A stretch of 64,000 nucleotides of DNA from an uncultured Alphaproteobacteria bacterium (GCA_934271195.1 CAKQRB010000021.1:1-64000); one strand, 5' to 3'. Shown: positions 8,420 through 17,931, counted from the first letter of the stretch. Numbers and translations: made by a program. The notes: generated by a model not told the origin, from the sequence alone.

Positions 8420-9646
8420 ATGCTGAACTTTATCTGGGCCGGATTTTTTTTGGCAGCCTTTGCCGCGGCATTATACCAAAGCCTGTGGCTGGGTAACTGG
8501 GCAATCTGGACAGATTTGGTCACGGCGGTTTTTTCTTCTTCTAAAAACGCTTTCAGTATTTCTTTAAACCTGACCGGCATTTTGTGTCTTTGGCTCGGTT
8601 TGCTGAAAATTGCTGAGAAAGCCGGTATGACCGAGGCTTTGGCCCGTCTGCTGCAACCGCTGTTCCGACGGATACTGCCGGAAGTTCCGGCCAATCATCC
8701 TGCCTTGTCGTCAATAGTCATGAACATGGCGGCCAATGTGCTCGGACTTGATAATGCCGCCACGCCGATGGGGTTGAAGGCTATGGAGCAATTACAAAGC
8801 CTGAACCCGCATAAAGACCGCGCCAGCAATGCGCAGGTACTGTTTATGGTCATTAACGCTTCGGCGGTAACGCTGATTCCCATTACGATTTTAATGTATC
8901 GCTCCGAATTGGGGGCCGCTAATCCGACGGCTGTTTTTATGCCGATATTGTTTGCAACCTCCGTATCGACGCTTGTTGGTTTTTTGAGTGTGGCCTATGT
9001 GCAAAAACTGAAAATATTTAATCCGGTCGTTGCCGCTTATCTTGGCAGTTTTGCCGTTTTTATCGGTGCTGTCGCGTGGTATTTTAACAGTCTGCCGGAA
9101 AGTTCCAGATTGCAGAATTCCTCCGCTTGGGGTAATTTTATCTTGTTCGGATTTATTATCCTGTTTATTACCGCCGGCCTGATAAAAAAGCTCAATGTTT
9201 ATGAAAACTTTATCATCGGCGCCAAAGAAGGCTTTGATATTGCCGTCAGAATAATCCCTTATCTGGTGGCTATGCTGGTGGCTGTTGCGGTTTTGCGCGC
9301 CGGCGGCGTACTGGATATGATTGTGCTTGGTTTTGAAAAATTCTTTAGTGCGCTGGGTTGGAATACAGATTTTGTTAAAGCTCTGCCGACAGCCTTGTTA
9401 AAACCGTTGTCCGGCAGCGGAGCGAGAGCCATGATGATAGAAACAATGCAGACTTATGGAGCTGACAGCTTTCCTGCCTTTGTTGCATCAGTTGTTCAGG
9501 GTTCAACTGAAACTACTTTTTATGTCTTGGCAGTTTATTTCGGCGCCGTAAAAATCAGCAAAGTCGGTGCCGCCCTGCCTTGCGCTTTGCTGGCCGACTT
9601 TGCCGGAATTGTCGCCGCCGTTTATTTTTCTTATCTGTTCTTTTAG
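8420..9646 (+). CDS. SpmA/SpmB-type nucleoside recognition (Gate) domain fusion protein
   Basis: A 408-residue polytopic membrane protein in which the N-terminal half matches spore maturation protein A (VMNMAANVLGLDNAATPMGLKAM, with its conserved NxxGLxxAATP core) and the C-terminal half matches SpmB (LPTALLKPLSGSGARAMM and VVQGSTETTFYVLAVYFGAV). In Firmicutes these are two genes; the single fused form is usual in Gram-negatives. The name is historical, since nothing here suggests sporulation; a transport-like role is assumed for the Gate domain. The start at 8420 is preceded by AAGGGGGAACA, 9 nt after the previous gene. Confidence 0.88.
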   Translation: MLNFIWAGFFLAAFAAALYQSLWLGNWAIWTDLVTAVFSSSKNAFSISLNLTGILCLWLGLLKIAEKAGMTEALARLLQPLFRRILPEVPANHPALSSIVMNMAANVLGLDNAATPMGLKAMEQLQSLNPHKDRASNAQVLFMVINASAVTLIPITILMYRSELGAANPTAVFMPILFATSVSTLVGFLSVAYVQKLKIFNPVVAAYLGSFAVFIGAVAWYFNSLPESSRLQNSSAWGNFILFGFIILFITAGLIKKLNVYENFIIGAKEGFDIAVRIIPYLVAMLVAVAVLRAGGVLDMIVLGFEKFFSALGWNTDFVKALPTALLKPLSGSGARAMMIETMQTYGADSFPAFVASVVQGSTETTFYVLAVYFGAVKISKVGAALPCALLADFAGIVAAVYFSYLFF

Positions 9647-9749
9647 CAACACGAACTGCTCATGCTCTGACGGGCCGCATGGCAGGCTCCCAAGCCATTA
9701 TAGCCGCCGCTGGCATCACGGATAAGTTTCCCATGACTCATCTGCTGGG

Positions 9750-10023
9750 TTTGTTTTTTTGTTCAAGCAAAGTAAGAAAGAATAATAACCAACTCAACAA
9801 AGAAACCAAAACAGAAAATCAGAAAAGAAAAACGATGACAAAAGAAAGAGCAGAAAGCAATAGGTGGAGAACAAGAAGCGAGCGGCGAAGTGAGAGTAAG
9901 TTGGAAAGAAAGAGAACGGAAAATAAACGAGATAAGGAAGTGAGAAAAGAGAACGGAACGAGGAAGCGGGAAAAAAATGGCGAAGGGATAAGGGAGAGAA
10001 AAGGGAGGAACAAGTCCTCCCTT
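9750..10023 (+). repeat. Dispersed purine-rich intergenic repeat, copy 2
   Basis: Opens TTCAAGCAAAGTAAGAAAG and shares AACCAACTC...GAAACCAAAACAGAAAATC and AGAAGCGAGCGGCGAAG with copy 1, and GAACGGAACGAGGAAGC with copy 3. It closes with a perfect 9-bp hairpin (AAGGGAGGA 10001-10009, TCCTCCCTT 10015-10023). It fills most of the 472-bp gap between the SpmA/SpmB gene and adhE. The 168-codon open frame across it is low-complexity Lys/Arg/Glu and is not coding in appearance. Confidence 0.6.
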
Positions 10024-10048
10024 CCTATTCAAGGCATGTCTTTTATCT

Positions 10049-10110
10049 CATATCCTGCCGGAGCAACGCGGTGTTCAGGGCAGTGAGCTGACAATTGAAG
10101 CCTCATCTGC
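10049..10110 (+). repeat. Single diverged copy of the 99-bp repeat unit
   Basis: ATATCCTGCCGGAGCAACGC, followed after a gap by GCTGACAATTG and GCCTC, matches the unit that is tandemly repeated at 56734-57000. It lies just past the 3' end of adhE. Confidence 0.5.
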
Positions 10111-10118
10111 AAGATACG

Positions 10119-12752
10119 TTACCGATGCTCAGTTCCGTAGTAGGCGTTCAAGTACATCTGCTTGATTTCCGAAATTAACGGATAAGCCGGGTTAGCGCCG
10201 GTGCATTGGTCGTCAAACGCCAACTCCGACAACTCGTCTAACCCGTCAAGGAAAGTCTTTTCATCTACGCCCCAATCTTTGATAGAAGCCGGAATGTTAA
10301 TATTTTTCTTCAACTTTTCAATAGCCTTAATCAGGTTGGCTACTTTCTCGTCATCGTTTTTGCCGCCAAGGTTCAGAAACTCGGCAACTTTAGCATATCT
10401 TCTTTTTCCTTCCGGATAATGATACTGTGAGAAAGTTCCCTGCTTGGTCGGTTTGTCATTGGCATTAAACTTAATGACTTCATTAATCATCAAAGCGTTT
10501 GCAATACCGTGCGGAATGTTAAAGGCGCTGCCGAGCTTATGCGCCATCGAGTGACATACGCCGAGGAAAGCCTGAGCAAAAGCCATACCGGCCATCGTAG
10601 CGGCATAATGCATATTTTCGCGGGCTTTCGGGTTGTTGGCGCCATCGTTGACAGAAAGCTCCAGATTGTCAAAAATCAGGCGGATAGCTTCATAAGCAAT
10701 ACCATCGGTAAACGGCGTTGCCAGAATAGAGGCCAGAGCTTCCAGCGCGTGTGTCAGCGCGTCAATACCGGAAGCGGCCGCCAGACTGCGCGGCATAGAC
10801 AGAACCAAATCCGGATCAATAATTGACATATTGGGTGTCAAAGCATAATCGGCAATCGGATATTTGATATGCGTGTTAGAGTCGGTAATAACGGCAAACG
10901 GCGTAACTTCCGAACCCGTGCCGGAGGTTGTCGGAATGGCAACCATATAGGCCTTGGAGCCAAGATCAGGGAACATACAAACGCGTTTGCGAATATCCAT
11001 AAAGCGCATTGCCAAATCATCAAATTTGACTTCCGGATGTTCATACATCAACCAGACGATTTTGGCCGCATCCATCGGAGAACCGCCGCCGAGCGCGATA
11101 ATAACGTCCGGTTCAAAACTGCGGCACATCGTCAAAGCGCGATTGACGGTATCCGTATCCGGATCCGGTGCGACTTCGGAAAAAATCTGGAACGCAATGC
11201 CCATATCTTCCAAAACGGAAGTGATTTTGTTGGTGTAGCCAAGTTGAAACAACGGTTTGTCTGTAATAATCAAAGCTTTTTTCTTGCCGCAAAGCTCGCG
11301 CAAAGCAAAACCGACAGCGCCCTGTTTGAAGTAAATTTTCGGGGGAACTCTGAACCAGAGCATATTTTCGCGTCTTTCAGCAACATTTTTAATATTCAAC
11401 AAGTGTTTTACTCCTACGTTTTCGCTGGCTGCATTGCCGCCCCAAGATCCACAGCCCAGAGTGAGCGACGGGTCAAGGCGGAAGTTGTACAAATCACCGA
11501 TACCACCCTGAGAAGACGGGGTGTTCACAAGCATACGACCGGTTTCAATAACCTCGCTGAAGCGGGCAATACGGGCTTTGTTATGGTCGGCGGTATAAAG
11601 GACGGAAGTATGTCCGCGACCGGCGAAATCAACCAAATCGCGCGCCATAAACACGGCCTGTTCAAAATCATTGGCTTTGTACATGGCCAGAACCGGAGAA
11701 AGTTTTTCATAAGAAAATTCTTCTTCAGTACCGATTTTCTCGGCTTCGCCAATCAGAACCTTTGTGTCTTCGGGAACTTTAACGCCGGCCATTTCGGCAA
11801 TCTTATAAGCAGGTTGTCCGACGATTTTGGCGTTCAGCTTGCCGTCAATAATGATTGTTTTGGCAACTTTCTCTTTTTCCTTTTTGCTCAGAATATAAGC
11901 GCCGCGATATTGCATCTCGTCTTTAACGGCATCATAAATGTCTTTGTGAACGATAATTGATTGTTCGGAAGCGCAAATCATGCCGTTGTCAAAAGTCTTA
12001 CTCATCAAAATGGAACTGACCGCCATTTTAATGTCGGCTGTTTCGTCGATAATGGCCGGAACGTTTCCTGCGCCCACGCCGAGAGCAGGCTTGCCAGAAG
12101 AATAAGCCGATTTGACCATGCCCGGACCGCCGGTTGCCAAAATCAGGTTAATGCCATCATGACTCATCAGATGCTGTGTAGCCTCGATTGTCGGTTCTTC
12201 AATCCAACCGATGATATTTTCCGGAGCGCCGGCTTTAACAGCGGCTTCCAACATCAGGCGGGCGGTTTCAACCGTGCATTTTTTTGCTCGCGGGTGCGGA
12301 GAAAAGATAATGCCGTTGCGGGTTTTGAGCGAAATCATACTCTTGAAAATGGTTGTGGACGTTGGGTTGGTTGTCGGAATAACGCCGGCAATCACGCCAA
12401 GCGGTTCGGCAATTTTGGTAATGCCGTTGGTGGCGTCGTGCTCAATCACGCCACAGGTTTTGACATGGCGATATTTGTTAAAAATTTCTTCGGCGGCAAA
12501 ATGGTTTTTAATCACCTTGTCTTCCACAATACCCATACCGGTTTCTTCCACGGCCATTTTTGCCAGCGGAATACGGTGGCTGTTGGCCGCAATGGCCATG
12601 GCTTCGACAATCTTGTCAACCTGCGCCTGAGAGAATGTCGCCATAACTTTTTGTGCGGCGCTGACTTTTGCGATTAAGGTGTTCAAATCCTCAATGCTCT
12701 TGGCACCATTATCGTTTTTTTGCTCAGTTTTCGCAACAACTTCTTTTTTCAT
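10119..12752 (-). CDS. adhE: Bifunctional acetaldehyde-CoA/alcohol dehydrogenase
   Basis: Reduces acetyl-CoA to acetaldehyde and then ethanol with NADH, a main redox sink of fermenting cells, in the cytoplasm and usually as spirosome filaments. The N-terminal half is a CoA-acylating aldehyde dehydrogenase with the catalytic Cys in NGMICASEQSI. The C-terminal half is an iron-dependent alcohol dehydrogenase with GGGSPMDAAKI, DPDLVLSMP, and the iron-site His residues in GVCHSMAHKLG and NIPHGIANA. The 877 residues are normal. The start at 12752 has AAGGGG 10 nt upstream; an upstream TTG at 12800 lacks support. Anaerobic or facultative life is the natural reading. Confidence 0.97.
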   Translation of the reverse strand: MKKEVVAKTEQKNDNGAKSIEDLNTLIAKVSAAQKVMATFSQAQVDKIVEAMAIAANSHRIPLAKMAVEETGMGIVEDKVIKNHFAAEEIFNKYRHVKTCGVIEHDATNGITKIAEPLGVIAGVIPTTNPTSTTIFKSMISLKTRNGIIFSPHPRAKKCTVETARLMLEAAVKAGAPENIIGWIEEPTIEATQHLMSHDGINLILATGGPGMVKSAYSSGKPALGVGAGNVPAIIDETADIKMAVSSILMSKTFDNGMICASEQSIIVHKDIYDAVKDEMQYRGAYILSKKEKEKVAKTIIIDGKLNAKIVGQPAYKIAEMAGVKVPEDTKVLIGEAEKIGTEEEFSYEKLSPVLAMYKANDFEQAVFMARDLVDFAGRGHTSVLYTADHNKARIARFSEVIETGRMLVNTPSSQGGIGDLYNFRLDPSLTLGCGSWGGNAASENVGVKHLLNIKNVAERRENMLWFRVPPKIYFKQGAVGFALRELCGKKKALIITDKPLFQLGYTNKITSVLEDMGIAFQIFSEVAPDPDTDTVNRALTMCRSFEPDVIIALGGGSPMDAAKIVWLMYEHPEVKFDDLAMRFMDIRKRVCMFPDLGSKAYMVAIPTTSGTGSEVTPFAVITDSNTHIKYPIADYALTPNMSIIDPDLVLSMPRSLAAASGIDALTHALEALASILATPFTDGIAYEAIRLIFDNLELSVNDGANNPKARENMHYAATMAGMAFAQAFLGVCHSMAHKLGSAFNIPHGIANALMINEVIKFNANDKPTKQGTFSQYHYPEGKRRYAKVAEFLNLGGKNDDEKVANLIKAIEKLKKNINIPASIKDWGVDEKTFLDGLDELSELAFDDQCTGANPAYPLISEIKQMYLNAYYGTEHR

Positions 12753-12865
12753 GTTGCTGTTACCCCTTTCGTTGCTGTTAAAATCACAATTCCTCAACAA
12801 TATATAATCAATTCTCCAAAGATTGGTTAATTTTTTTTATACATGCCGAGTTATCCAAATACATT

Positions 12866-14278
12866 TTATTTCAGATTCTTACAAACTTCCTCGTAGTCGC
12901 TGAAATGAAAAATCTGACCGTTAATATATTGGCCGGTTTCGTGTCCTTTGCCGGCAACGATAAGAATATCGTCTTGCTCAAGTCCGGCAATGGCAGTTTT
13001 GATGGCTTCGGCGCGGTTGCCGATGTTTTTGCCGCGCGGGCAGGCCGCCATAATCTGCGTTCTGATTTTCTCGGCGTCTTCGGTGCGTGGGTTGTCATCA
13101 GTCACATAAATCACGTCCGCCAGATCGTTGGCAATCTTTCCCATAATCGGCCGCTTTCCGGCATCGCGGTCGCCGCCGCAGCCGAATAAGACATGAAGTT
13201 TGCCGCGGCAGTGAGAACGCATGGCGCGGATAACGTTCTCCAAAGCGTCCGGCGTGTGGGCGTAATCAATATAAATGGCCGCGCCGTCGGTCGTCTTTCC
13301 TGCCAGATCCAGTCGCCCTTTGGCACCGTGAATATGGCTGATATGCTGTAAAGTGTCATCAGGTTTTCCGGTCAGCTCAGTAGCCATGCCCAAAGCGCAG
13401 AGCGCGTTCATAGCCTGAAATTCTCCGGCCAGAGGCACAAAAATTTCTGTTTCTTTGCCATAAAAAACAATGCGAAGCTGCTGCCCGTCAAGCGTCGGAA
13501 CTGCTGACAAAAGCTTGAGTTCCGAACCGTTGCGGCCGTAGGTAATGACTTTTTTGCCGCTGTCTTTGCAAACTTTGCGCAAGCGGTCATAAACCTCAAT
13601 GTCAGCGTTCAAAACAGCGGTACCGTCATCAACCAAAACTTCGCGGAACAAAATTTCTTTGGCTGTCAGATAATTTTCAAAAGTTTTGTGATAGTCAAGA
13701 TGATCACGGGTCAGATTGGTAAAACCGGCAACTTTCACATTTTGCACGCCGCCGGTACGATATTGGCAAAGGCCGTGGCTTGAGGTTTCCATTATCACAT
13801 GGTCATACCCGTCTTTTTTAAGGTTTGCGAGTTCTTCGGCAATCACGGCTGCGTTTGGAGTGGTGTTGGGTGAGGGAACGGGCGCTTCGTTGCCTTTAAT
13901 CAGTCCGAGAGTGCCCATGCTGGCGGCTTTAATGTCCATTCGGGTTAAAATCTGCCGCACAAAATCAGCAATTGAAGTCTTGCCGTTGGTACCGGTAATT
14001 GCTGCAATATTTTCCGGCTGCGGGCCGTAGAACTTGGCGGCCATCACGGCAAAAGCCTTGTTAGGATTGTCATCTGTCACGAATGTAACTTGCGGATAAG
14101 CTTTGGTATCGGCATATTCCGGCTTGCAGACAATGACTGCGGCGCCGTTTTGCACGGCCGACGGGATATAAGCCGAAGCCGGTGCTTTTTCGCTGTCTTG
14201 CGCCCCGAATAAATATCCCGGTTTAATTAGACGGGAGTCTGTTGACAGGCCTTTGATTTCAATTCCAGAAACTTTCAT
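12866..14278 (-). CDS. murE: UDP-MurNAc-tripeptide (meso-DAP) ligase
   Basis: Adds the third stem residue to UDP-MurNAc-L-Ala-D-Glu in the cytoplasm. The P-loop is GTNGKTS. DNPRTED carries the DNPR motif, which is the signature for meso-diaminopimelate selection. HMETSSHGL and NLTRDHLDYH are Mur-ligase signatures. At 470 residues it is slightly shorter than the usual 480-500. The start at 14278 has GAGGGAT upstream. The gene stands alone here, away from the division and cell-wall (dcw) cluster where murE usually resides. Confidence 0.96.
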   Translation of the reverse strand: MKVSGIEIKGLSTDSRLIKPGYLFGAQDSEKAPASAYIPSAVQNGAAVIVCKPEYADTKAYPQVTFVTDDNPNKAFAVMAAKFYGPQPENIAAITGTNGKTSIADFVRQILTRMDIKAASMGTLGLIKGNEAPVPSPNTTPNAAVIAEELANLKKDGYDHVIMETSSHGLCQYRTGGVQNVKVAGFTNLTRDHLDYHKTFENYLTAKEILFREVLVDDGTAVLNADIEVYDRLRKVCKDSGKKVITYGRNGSELKLLSAVPTLDGQQLRIVFYGKETEIFVPLAGEFQAMNALCALGMATELTGKPDDTLQHISHIHGAKGRLDLAGKTTDGAAIYIDYAHTPDALENVIRAMRSHCRGKLHVLFGCGGDRDAGKRPIMGKIANDLADVIYVTDDNPRTEDAEKIRTQIMAACPRGKNIGNRAEAIKTAIAGLEQDDILIVAGKGHETGQYINGQIFHFSDYEEVCKNLK

Positions 14279-14355
14279 TTTTTTATCCCTCTGCTTCGAT
14301 TCTTTTACAAAGAGTCTGAATCAAAAAAATGAAAGAAGTGTTTAAAATTTCATAC

Positions 14356-14383
14356 TTGTCAAATTATTTTCCCATTTTATAAT
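14356..14383 (+). promoter_or_regulatory. Promoter of the DUF1847 gene
   Basis: TTGTCA (14356-14361), 16-bp spacer, TATAAT (14378-14383). It places the RNA start near 14390, after the first in-frame ATG (14385), which supports the start at 14406. Confidence 0.75.
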
Positions 14384-14405
14384 TATGGCAAAACAGGAGA
14401 AGAAA

Positions 14406-14849
14406 ATGAAAGAGCACTACAGCGCGGAAGAATTAAAAGAAATGGAAATTACTTACGAGGCTTTGAACAAGTCACGTATTCAGGAGCTGATAAGCTATGC
14501 CAAAGGCATGGGATACCGGCGTATAGGTCTGGCTAATTGCATTTGTATGCAAAAATATATTGAAACGCTGGAAAATCTGTTGAAAGCCGGCGGACTGGAG
14601 GTCTTTCATGTCAACTGCCGCGAGGGCGGGCTTGATTTGTGCGATTTTACCGCCGACCATAAAGGCTCAAGCTGCGATCCGGCTTATCAGGCTGATTATC
14701 TGAATTCTATGAACACCGACTTGAATGTCAATGTCGGTCTTTGCCTTGGTCACGGGCTGATTTTTCAAAAACATTCCAAGGCGCCGGTCACCACGCTGAT
14801 TGTAAAGGATTTCGCAACCGGACATAATCCATTGGCTAATTTTGAATAA
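14406..14849 (+). CDS. DUF1847 family metal-binding protein
   Basis: A 147-residue protein with the DUF1847 pattern: several Cys (NCICMQ, NCREGG, SSCDP), the core NTDLNVNVGLCLGHGLIFQKHSKAPVTT and the C-terminal VKDFATGHNPLA. The conserved Cys and His suggest a metal centre; the family is common in anaerobes and no reaction is established to my knowledge. The start at 14406 is chosen because AGGAG lies 6 nt upstream and the promoter at 14356-14383 would begin RNA after the ATG at 14385. Monocistronic; its 3' end overlaps the convergent frame at 14765-15112. Confidence 0.9.
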   Translation: MKEHYSAEELKEMEITYEALNKSRIQELISYAKGMGYRRIGLANCICMQKYIETLENLLKAGGLEVFHVNCREGGLDLCDFTADHKGSSCDPAYQADYLNSMNTDLNVNVGLCLGHGLIFQKHSKAPVTTLIVKDFATGHNPLANFE

Positions 14850-15112
14850 CCTTTCTTTAATGTAATCAGAATAAACAACATAAGAGTTGCGCCGATCAGA
14901 ATAATCGCGACAGAGGACTCTGTTTCACGCCGCAGCTTCCGATTTGCCGCAAAAATGCTCAGATAACTGAACAGAAAAACACCGCAGAAAAGATTGACAA
15001 TTGAAGCTATAGCGAGCGCCACCACGCTGTTCAGATTTATATCAATTTTTTCATCATGCGTATAGATATTTTCATTGTTTGAAAATTCAAGGCCGGATTG
15101 ACAACTTGACAA
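14765..15112 (-). CDS. Possible small two-helix membrane protein
   Basis: A frame of 115 codons with two clear hydrophobic segments (SVVALAIASIVNLFCGVFLFSYL and SSVAIILIGATLMLFILITL) separated by a charged loop. No family recognised. It starts at a TTG without a clear ribosome site, no early ATG is available, and the last 85 bases overlap the end of the DUF1847 gene on the other strand. It fills an otherwise empty stretch, so it may be real, possibly with a shortened or decayed end. Confidence 0.4.
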   Translation of the reverse strand: MSSCQSGLEFSNNENIYTHDEKIDINLNSVVALAIASIVNLFCGVFLFSYLSIFAANRKLRRETESSVAIILIGATLMLFILITLKKGYSKLANGLCPVAKSFTISVVTGALECF

Positions 15113-15157
15113 CTTTATGCCAAGGTAGAAAAAATTTTTCAGGAAAGATTCTGTAAA

Positions 15158-15703
15158 ATGCTGTCGGATAAAAACTCAAGATTTCTTTTACTCTCATGTT
15201 GTGCTCCTTGCTCCTGCGCTGTCATCAAAACGCTGGCCGAGCAGTTCTATGACTTTAGCGTCGTGTTTTACAATCCTAATGTCCGCCCGCGGCAAGAATA
15301 TTGCAAACGCTGTGAGGAAAACCGCCGGATTTGCAGTTTGTACCAGATTCCTTTTATTGAACTGGAATACGATAACGAACATTGGTGTGAGGTGACAAAA
15401 GGGCTGGAAAACGAGCCGGAACGCGGTGCCCGTTGTTCTGTTTGCTTTTATATGCGGCTGAAAAGGGTTATGGAATATGCCAAGGCTAACGGCTTTTCCG
15501 GCGTGGCTTCGGTTTTGGGTGTTTCACGCTACAAAAATCTGGAACAGGTCAATGCTGCGGCGGCAAAAGCTTCAATCGAAACTGGTGTGCCCTATCTGGA
15601 AATTGAGGGCCGTAAACATGGCATGCAGGAACTGCGCAGCCAATTGATAAAAGATTTGGATTTGTATAATCAGAACTACTGCGGCTGTCGCCCGCGCGAT
15701 TAA
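15158..15703 (+). CDS. queH: Epoxyqueuosine reductase QueH
   Basis: Reduces epoxyqueuosine in tRNA to queuosine, the last step of the pathway. The 181-residue protein shows the QueH Cys pattern: vicinal Cys in LLSCCAPCSC near the N terminus, YCKRCEENRR, GARCSVCFYMRL, and the C-terminal YCGCRPRD; these hold an iron-sulfur cluster and a second metal in the family. SRYKN and EGRKHGMQELR are conserved QueH segments. It is unrelated to the cobalamin-dependent QueG and suits an anaerobe. Tgt is encoded at 361. A bidirectional terminator follows at once. Confidence 0.94.
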   Translation: MLSDKNSRFLLLSCCAPCSCAVIKTLAEQFYDFSVVFYNPNVRPRQEYCKRCEENRRICSLYQIPFIELEYDNEHWCEVTKGLENEPERGARCSVCFYMRLKRVMEYAKANGFSGVASVLGVSRYKNLEQVNAAAAKASIETGVPYLEIEGRKHGMQELRSQLIKDLDLYNQNYCGCRPRD

Positions 15704-15736
15704 AAAAGCCTTACTCCGTTACAGAGCAGGGCTTTT
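15704..15736. terminator. Bidirectional terminator between queH and the J-protein gene
   Basis: AAAAGCC...GGGCTTTT stem with A and T runs on both sides, shared by the convergent genes. Confidence 0.75.
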
Positions 15737-16274
15737 ACACACGTTCCGAAAAATAATCATAAGCCTCGGTCAGAAGTTTGAATTTTTCTTCGGCCGACGG
15801 ATTATTCGGATTTTTGTCCGGATGATACTGTTTTGCCAGCCGCCGATAGTTCTTTTTCAGGTTATCTCGGGTGAGCGTAGTGCGGGACAATTCCAAAATC
15901 TGCAAATAGCGCTCCTCTTGACTTGGCTCGTCTTTCGGCGGCTGATAAGTTTTTTGCTGCTCCTCACTATTGTTTTGAGAGCTTCTGGAAAAACCACTTC
16001 CGTTTTCATAACTGCCTTGCGTTGAATATTTGCTGCCGGCCGTCTGTTTGTTAAACTGATAGCGCCGGTACTTCGGCCGGTGAAAAAATTCCAGATACAG
16101 GCCGTATAAGAAAGCGCAGCCGTAACAAATACATCTGAAAGGAAAGCTCGCTACCAACCAGATAATCTGCAAAAATCCTAGAACCGCCAAAACACCTGTC
16201 CAGACAATTTGTACCAGCCGCCAAAGCAGACAAAGCATAACAATCAGGACAAAAATATAAAAGATGATATCCAT
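15735..16274 (-). CDS. Membrane-anchored J-domain protein
   Basis: A 179-residue protein with two N-terminal membrane stretches (residues about 1-60), a polar linker rich in Ser, Gln and Asn, and a C-terminal J-domain with the HPD motif in [20 protein letters not shown]-domains stimulate Hsp70 ATPase activity; here the domain would face the cytoplasm from the inner membrane. The arrangement resembles DjlA-type or alphaproteobacterial membrane J-proteins but is shorter than DjlA. The DnaK partner is not in the window. Convergent with queH. Confidence 0.85.
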   Translation of the reverse strand: MDIIFYIFVLIVMLCLLWRLVQIVWTGVLAVLGFLQIIWLVASFPFRCICYGCAFLYGLYLEFFHRPKYRRYQFNKQTAGSKYSTQGSYENGSGFSRSSQNNSEEQQKTYQPPKDEPSQEERYLQILELSRTTLTRDNLKKNYRRLAKQYHPDKNPNNPSAEEKFKLLTEAYDYFSERV

Positions 16275-16340
16275 ATAATAATTGAATTAAAAATTTATTC
16301 TGAACCGGAAGATAAGCATGCCGGACAAGGAATGTCAACA

Positions 16341-16376
16341 TTAAAAAAAAGCAGCAATATTTGTATTGCTGCTTTT
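16341..16376. terminator. Terminator after the helical-repeat protein gene
   Basis: GCAGCAATA (16351-16359) pairs with TATTGCTGC (16364-16372), flanked by eight A on one side and four T on the other. It can serve the minus-strand gene ending at 16388. Confidence 0.75.
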
Positions 16377-16387
16377 GAATTAATAAT

Positions 16388-17908
16388 TTACTGCCACTTT
16401 TGACAATAAAAAGCGGCTTCTTCAGAATTATTGCGGTTAAAAAACTCTCTTAAGGCATACATCTCAAGCGGATAACGCTCAATATAAGCCATAACGATGT
16501 CATGGCTGCCTTTTTGAGCCAAAAACTTTTCCGTTTCCGGATCCAACCGCCCGTCCAGACTGCATGCAAAAGCATAAGCATCTCCTTTTTCAATAAGGCC
16601 TTTTTGAAAATCAAGATAATCATAACTGTCCTCTCTTTTATAAGCGGCAATCAACTCTTCGTCATTTTTCCGGCCGGATAAATTAAATTCTCTGATAAAA
16701 GTATCAGTATGAGGCCACTCCAGAAAACTGATGTAATGCATAATCAGATTATGGTCGCCTTTTTCCAACAGCTTACGTACGCCGTCACTCTTCAGGCAAT
16801 GCTTCATGGAAATATAGTCCATAATTTCCTGTGTCGAGCGCTTCTCAACTAAAAGTTCCTCAAAAAGGTAAGAAAAATCATGCAGAGCAATGTAAGCATA
16901 GAAATTTTCCGAACTTCCGGATTCCAACAGCTTTTTCTGCCGTTCTTCCGATAAATCTTTCTGAGAAATCCAGAACTTAAAGTTTTCTGGATTGCCGTCG
17001 TCCAACAATTCAGCCTCTAGTTCCGAACACAAACCATGCTTCAAAAGGTGCAAAGAAATTTCTTCCCGATTGCCTCTTGCCCATAATTTTTTTTGAACTT
17101 CGGGAACAAAACCGTGACGTTCGATGTAATACATCAACTCGTCATGATTCCCTCTGCTGACAACCACGTCTTGTGCCGGCCCGCCAAATCCCATATAAGA
17201 CAGATAAGCGCGTATTTCTTCGGTGTTATTGCATTGTGCAATAATAACCTGAACGTCATCGGGAAGAGCTTTGTGCTGCTGTCCGTAATGGTGAATGATG
17301 AACAAAAGGTCATCATGATTCCGGTTATGCTTAAAATATTCCGAAACCAGCTCCGGACACAGACCATGCTTGCGAAAATGCAAGAAAATTTCATCTCGGT
17401 TGCCGCGTTTCCATAGCTTTTTCTGAACCTCAGGCACAAAACCGTGACGCTCAATGTAATACATCAACTCGTCATGGTCGCCTCTGTCAACAATAATATG
17501 TTGCGCCGGCTCGCCAAATCCCAGATAAGCTAAATAAGTATGCATTTCTTGCGCGTTGTTTCTTTGCGCAATAATAACCTGAACGTCATCGGACAAAACA
17601 GGGACATATGAATAGTTGTCATGCTTTCGAATGTTTTGATACATTTGACCGTATTTTTGAATCATGAGCAAAATTTCATCATGCTTTTGCCTTTTTGCAA
17701 TTTGCAACGCTTCAGCAGGTCTTAGCATATTATCGACAAACTTGTCATAATAAAAAATCCCGTCATAGTCTTCTGCATAAACAGTTTTAAAATAGCACTC
17801 AAGCTTGTTCAGCTTCTCCATAATCTCAATGTGGGTTTCACACTCTTTCCGCGCTTCTTCTAAAGAAACATTCGGATCCTTTACTTTTTCAGTCTTCATA
17901 ATATACAT
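16388..17908 (-). CDS. Helical-hairpin repeat protein with an internal 110-residue duplication
   Basis: About 500 residues made largely of 26-28-residue units of the form GxxxEIxxYIxxxxLxxxxxxxLLxx, for example GNHDELMYYIERHGFVPEV and GNREEISLHLLKHGLC. Each unit looks like two short helices, so the protein should be an alpha-solenoid. A block starting DDVQVIIAQ recurs with a spacing of exactly 110 residues and near identity over about 80 residues, so 330 bp were recently duplicated. No signal peptide or membrane segment; no known family recognised. The promoter at 17932-17959 puts the RNA start near 17925, so the ATG at 17908 (or 17899) is preferred over 17926. Function unknown; a binding or effector role is a guess. 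Confidence 0.8.
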   Translation of the reverse strand: MYIMKTEKVKDPNVSLEEARKECETHIEIMEKLNKLECYFKTVYAEDYDGIFYYDKFVDNMLRPAEALQIAKRQKHDEILLMIQKYGQMYQNIRKHDNYSYVPVLSDDVQVIIAQRNNAQEMHTYLAYLGFGEPAQHIIVDRGDHDELMYYIERHGFVPEVQKKLWKRGNRDEIFLHFRKHGLCPELVSEYFKHNRNHDDLLFIIHHYGQQHKALPDDVQVIIAQCNNTEEIRAYLSYMGFGGPAQDVVVSRGNHDELMYYIERHGFVPEVQKKLWARGNREEISLHLLKHGLCSELEAELLDDGNPENFKFWISQKDLSEERQKKLLESGSSENFYAYIALHDFSYLFEELLVEKRSTQEIMDYISMKHCLKSDGVRKLLEKGDHNLIMHYISFLEWPHTDTFIREFNLSGRKNDEELIAAYKREDSYDYLDFQKGLIEKGDAYAFACSLDGRLDPETEKFLAQKGSHDIVMAYIERYPLEMYALREFFNRNNSEEAAFYCQKWQ

Positions 17909-17931
17909 AATTTTTATTGTTTTCATTCAAG

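Noticed and set aside
9580..10086. 168-codon Lys/Arg/Glu-rich open frame (and similar at 47-307)
   Set aside because: Low-complexity translation of the purine-rich repeat, overlapping the end of the SpmA/SpmB gene, without a credible start.
10869..12677. Long open frames antisense to adhE
   Set aside because: Shadow frames of a well-conserved gene on the other strand; no ribosome sites and implausible composition.
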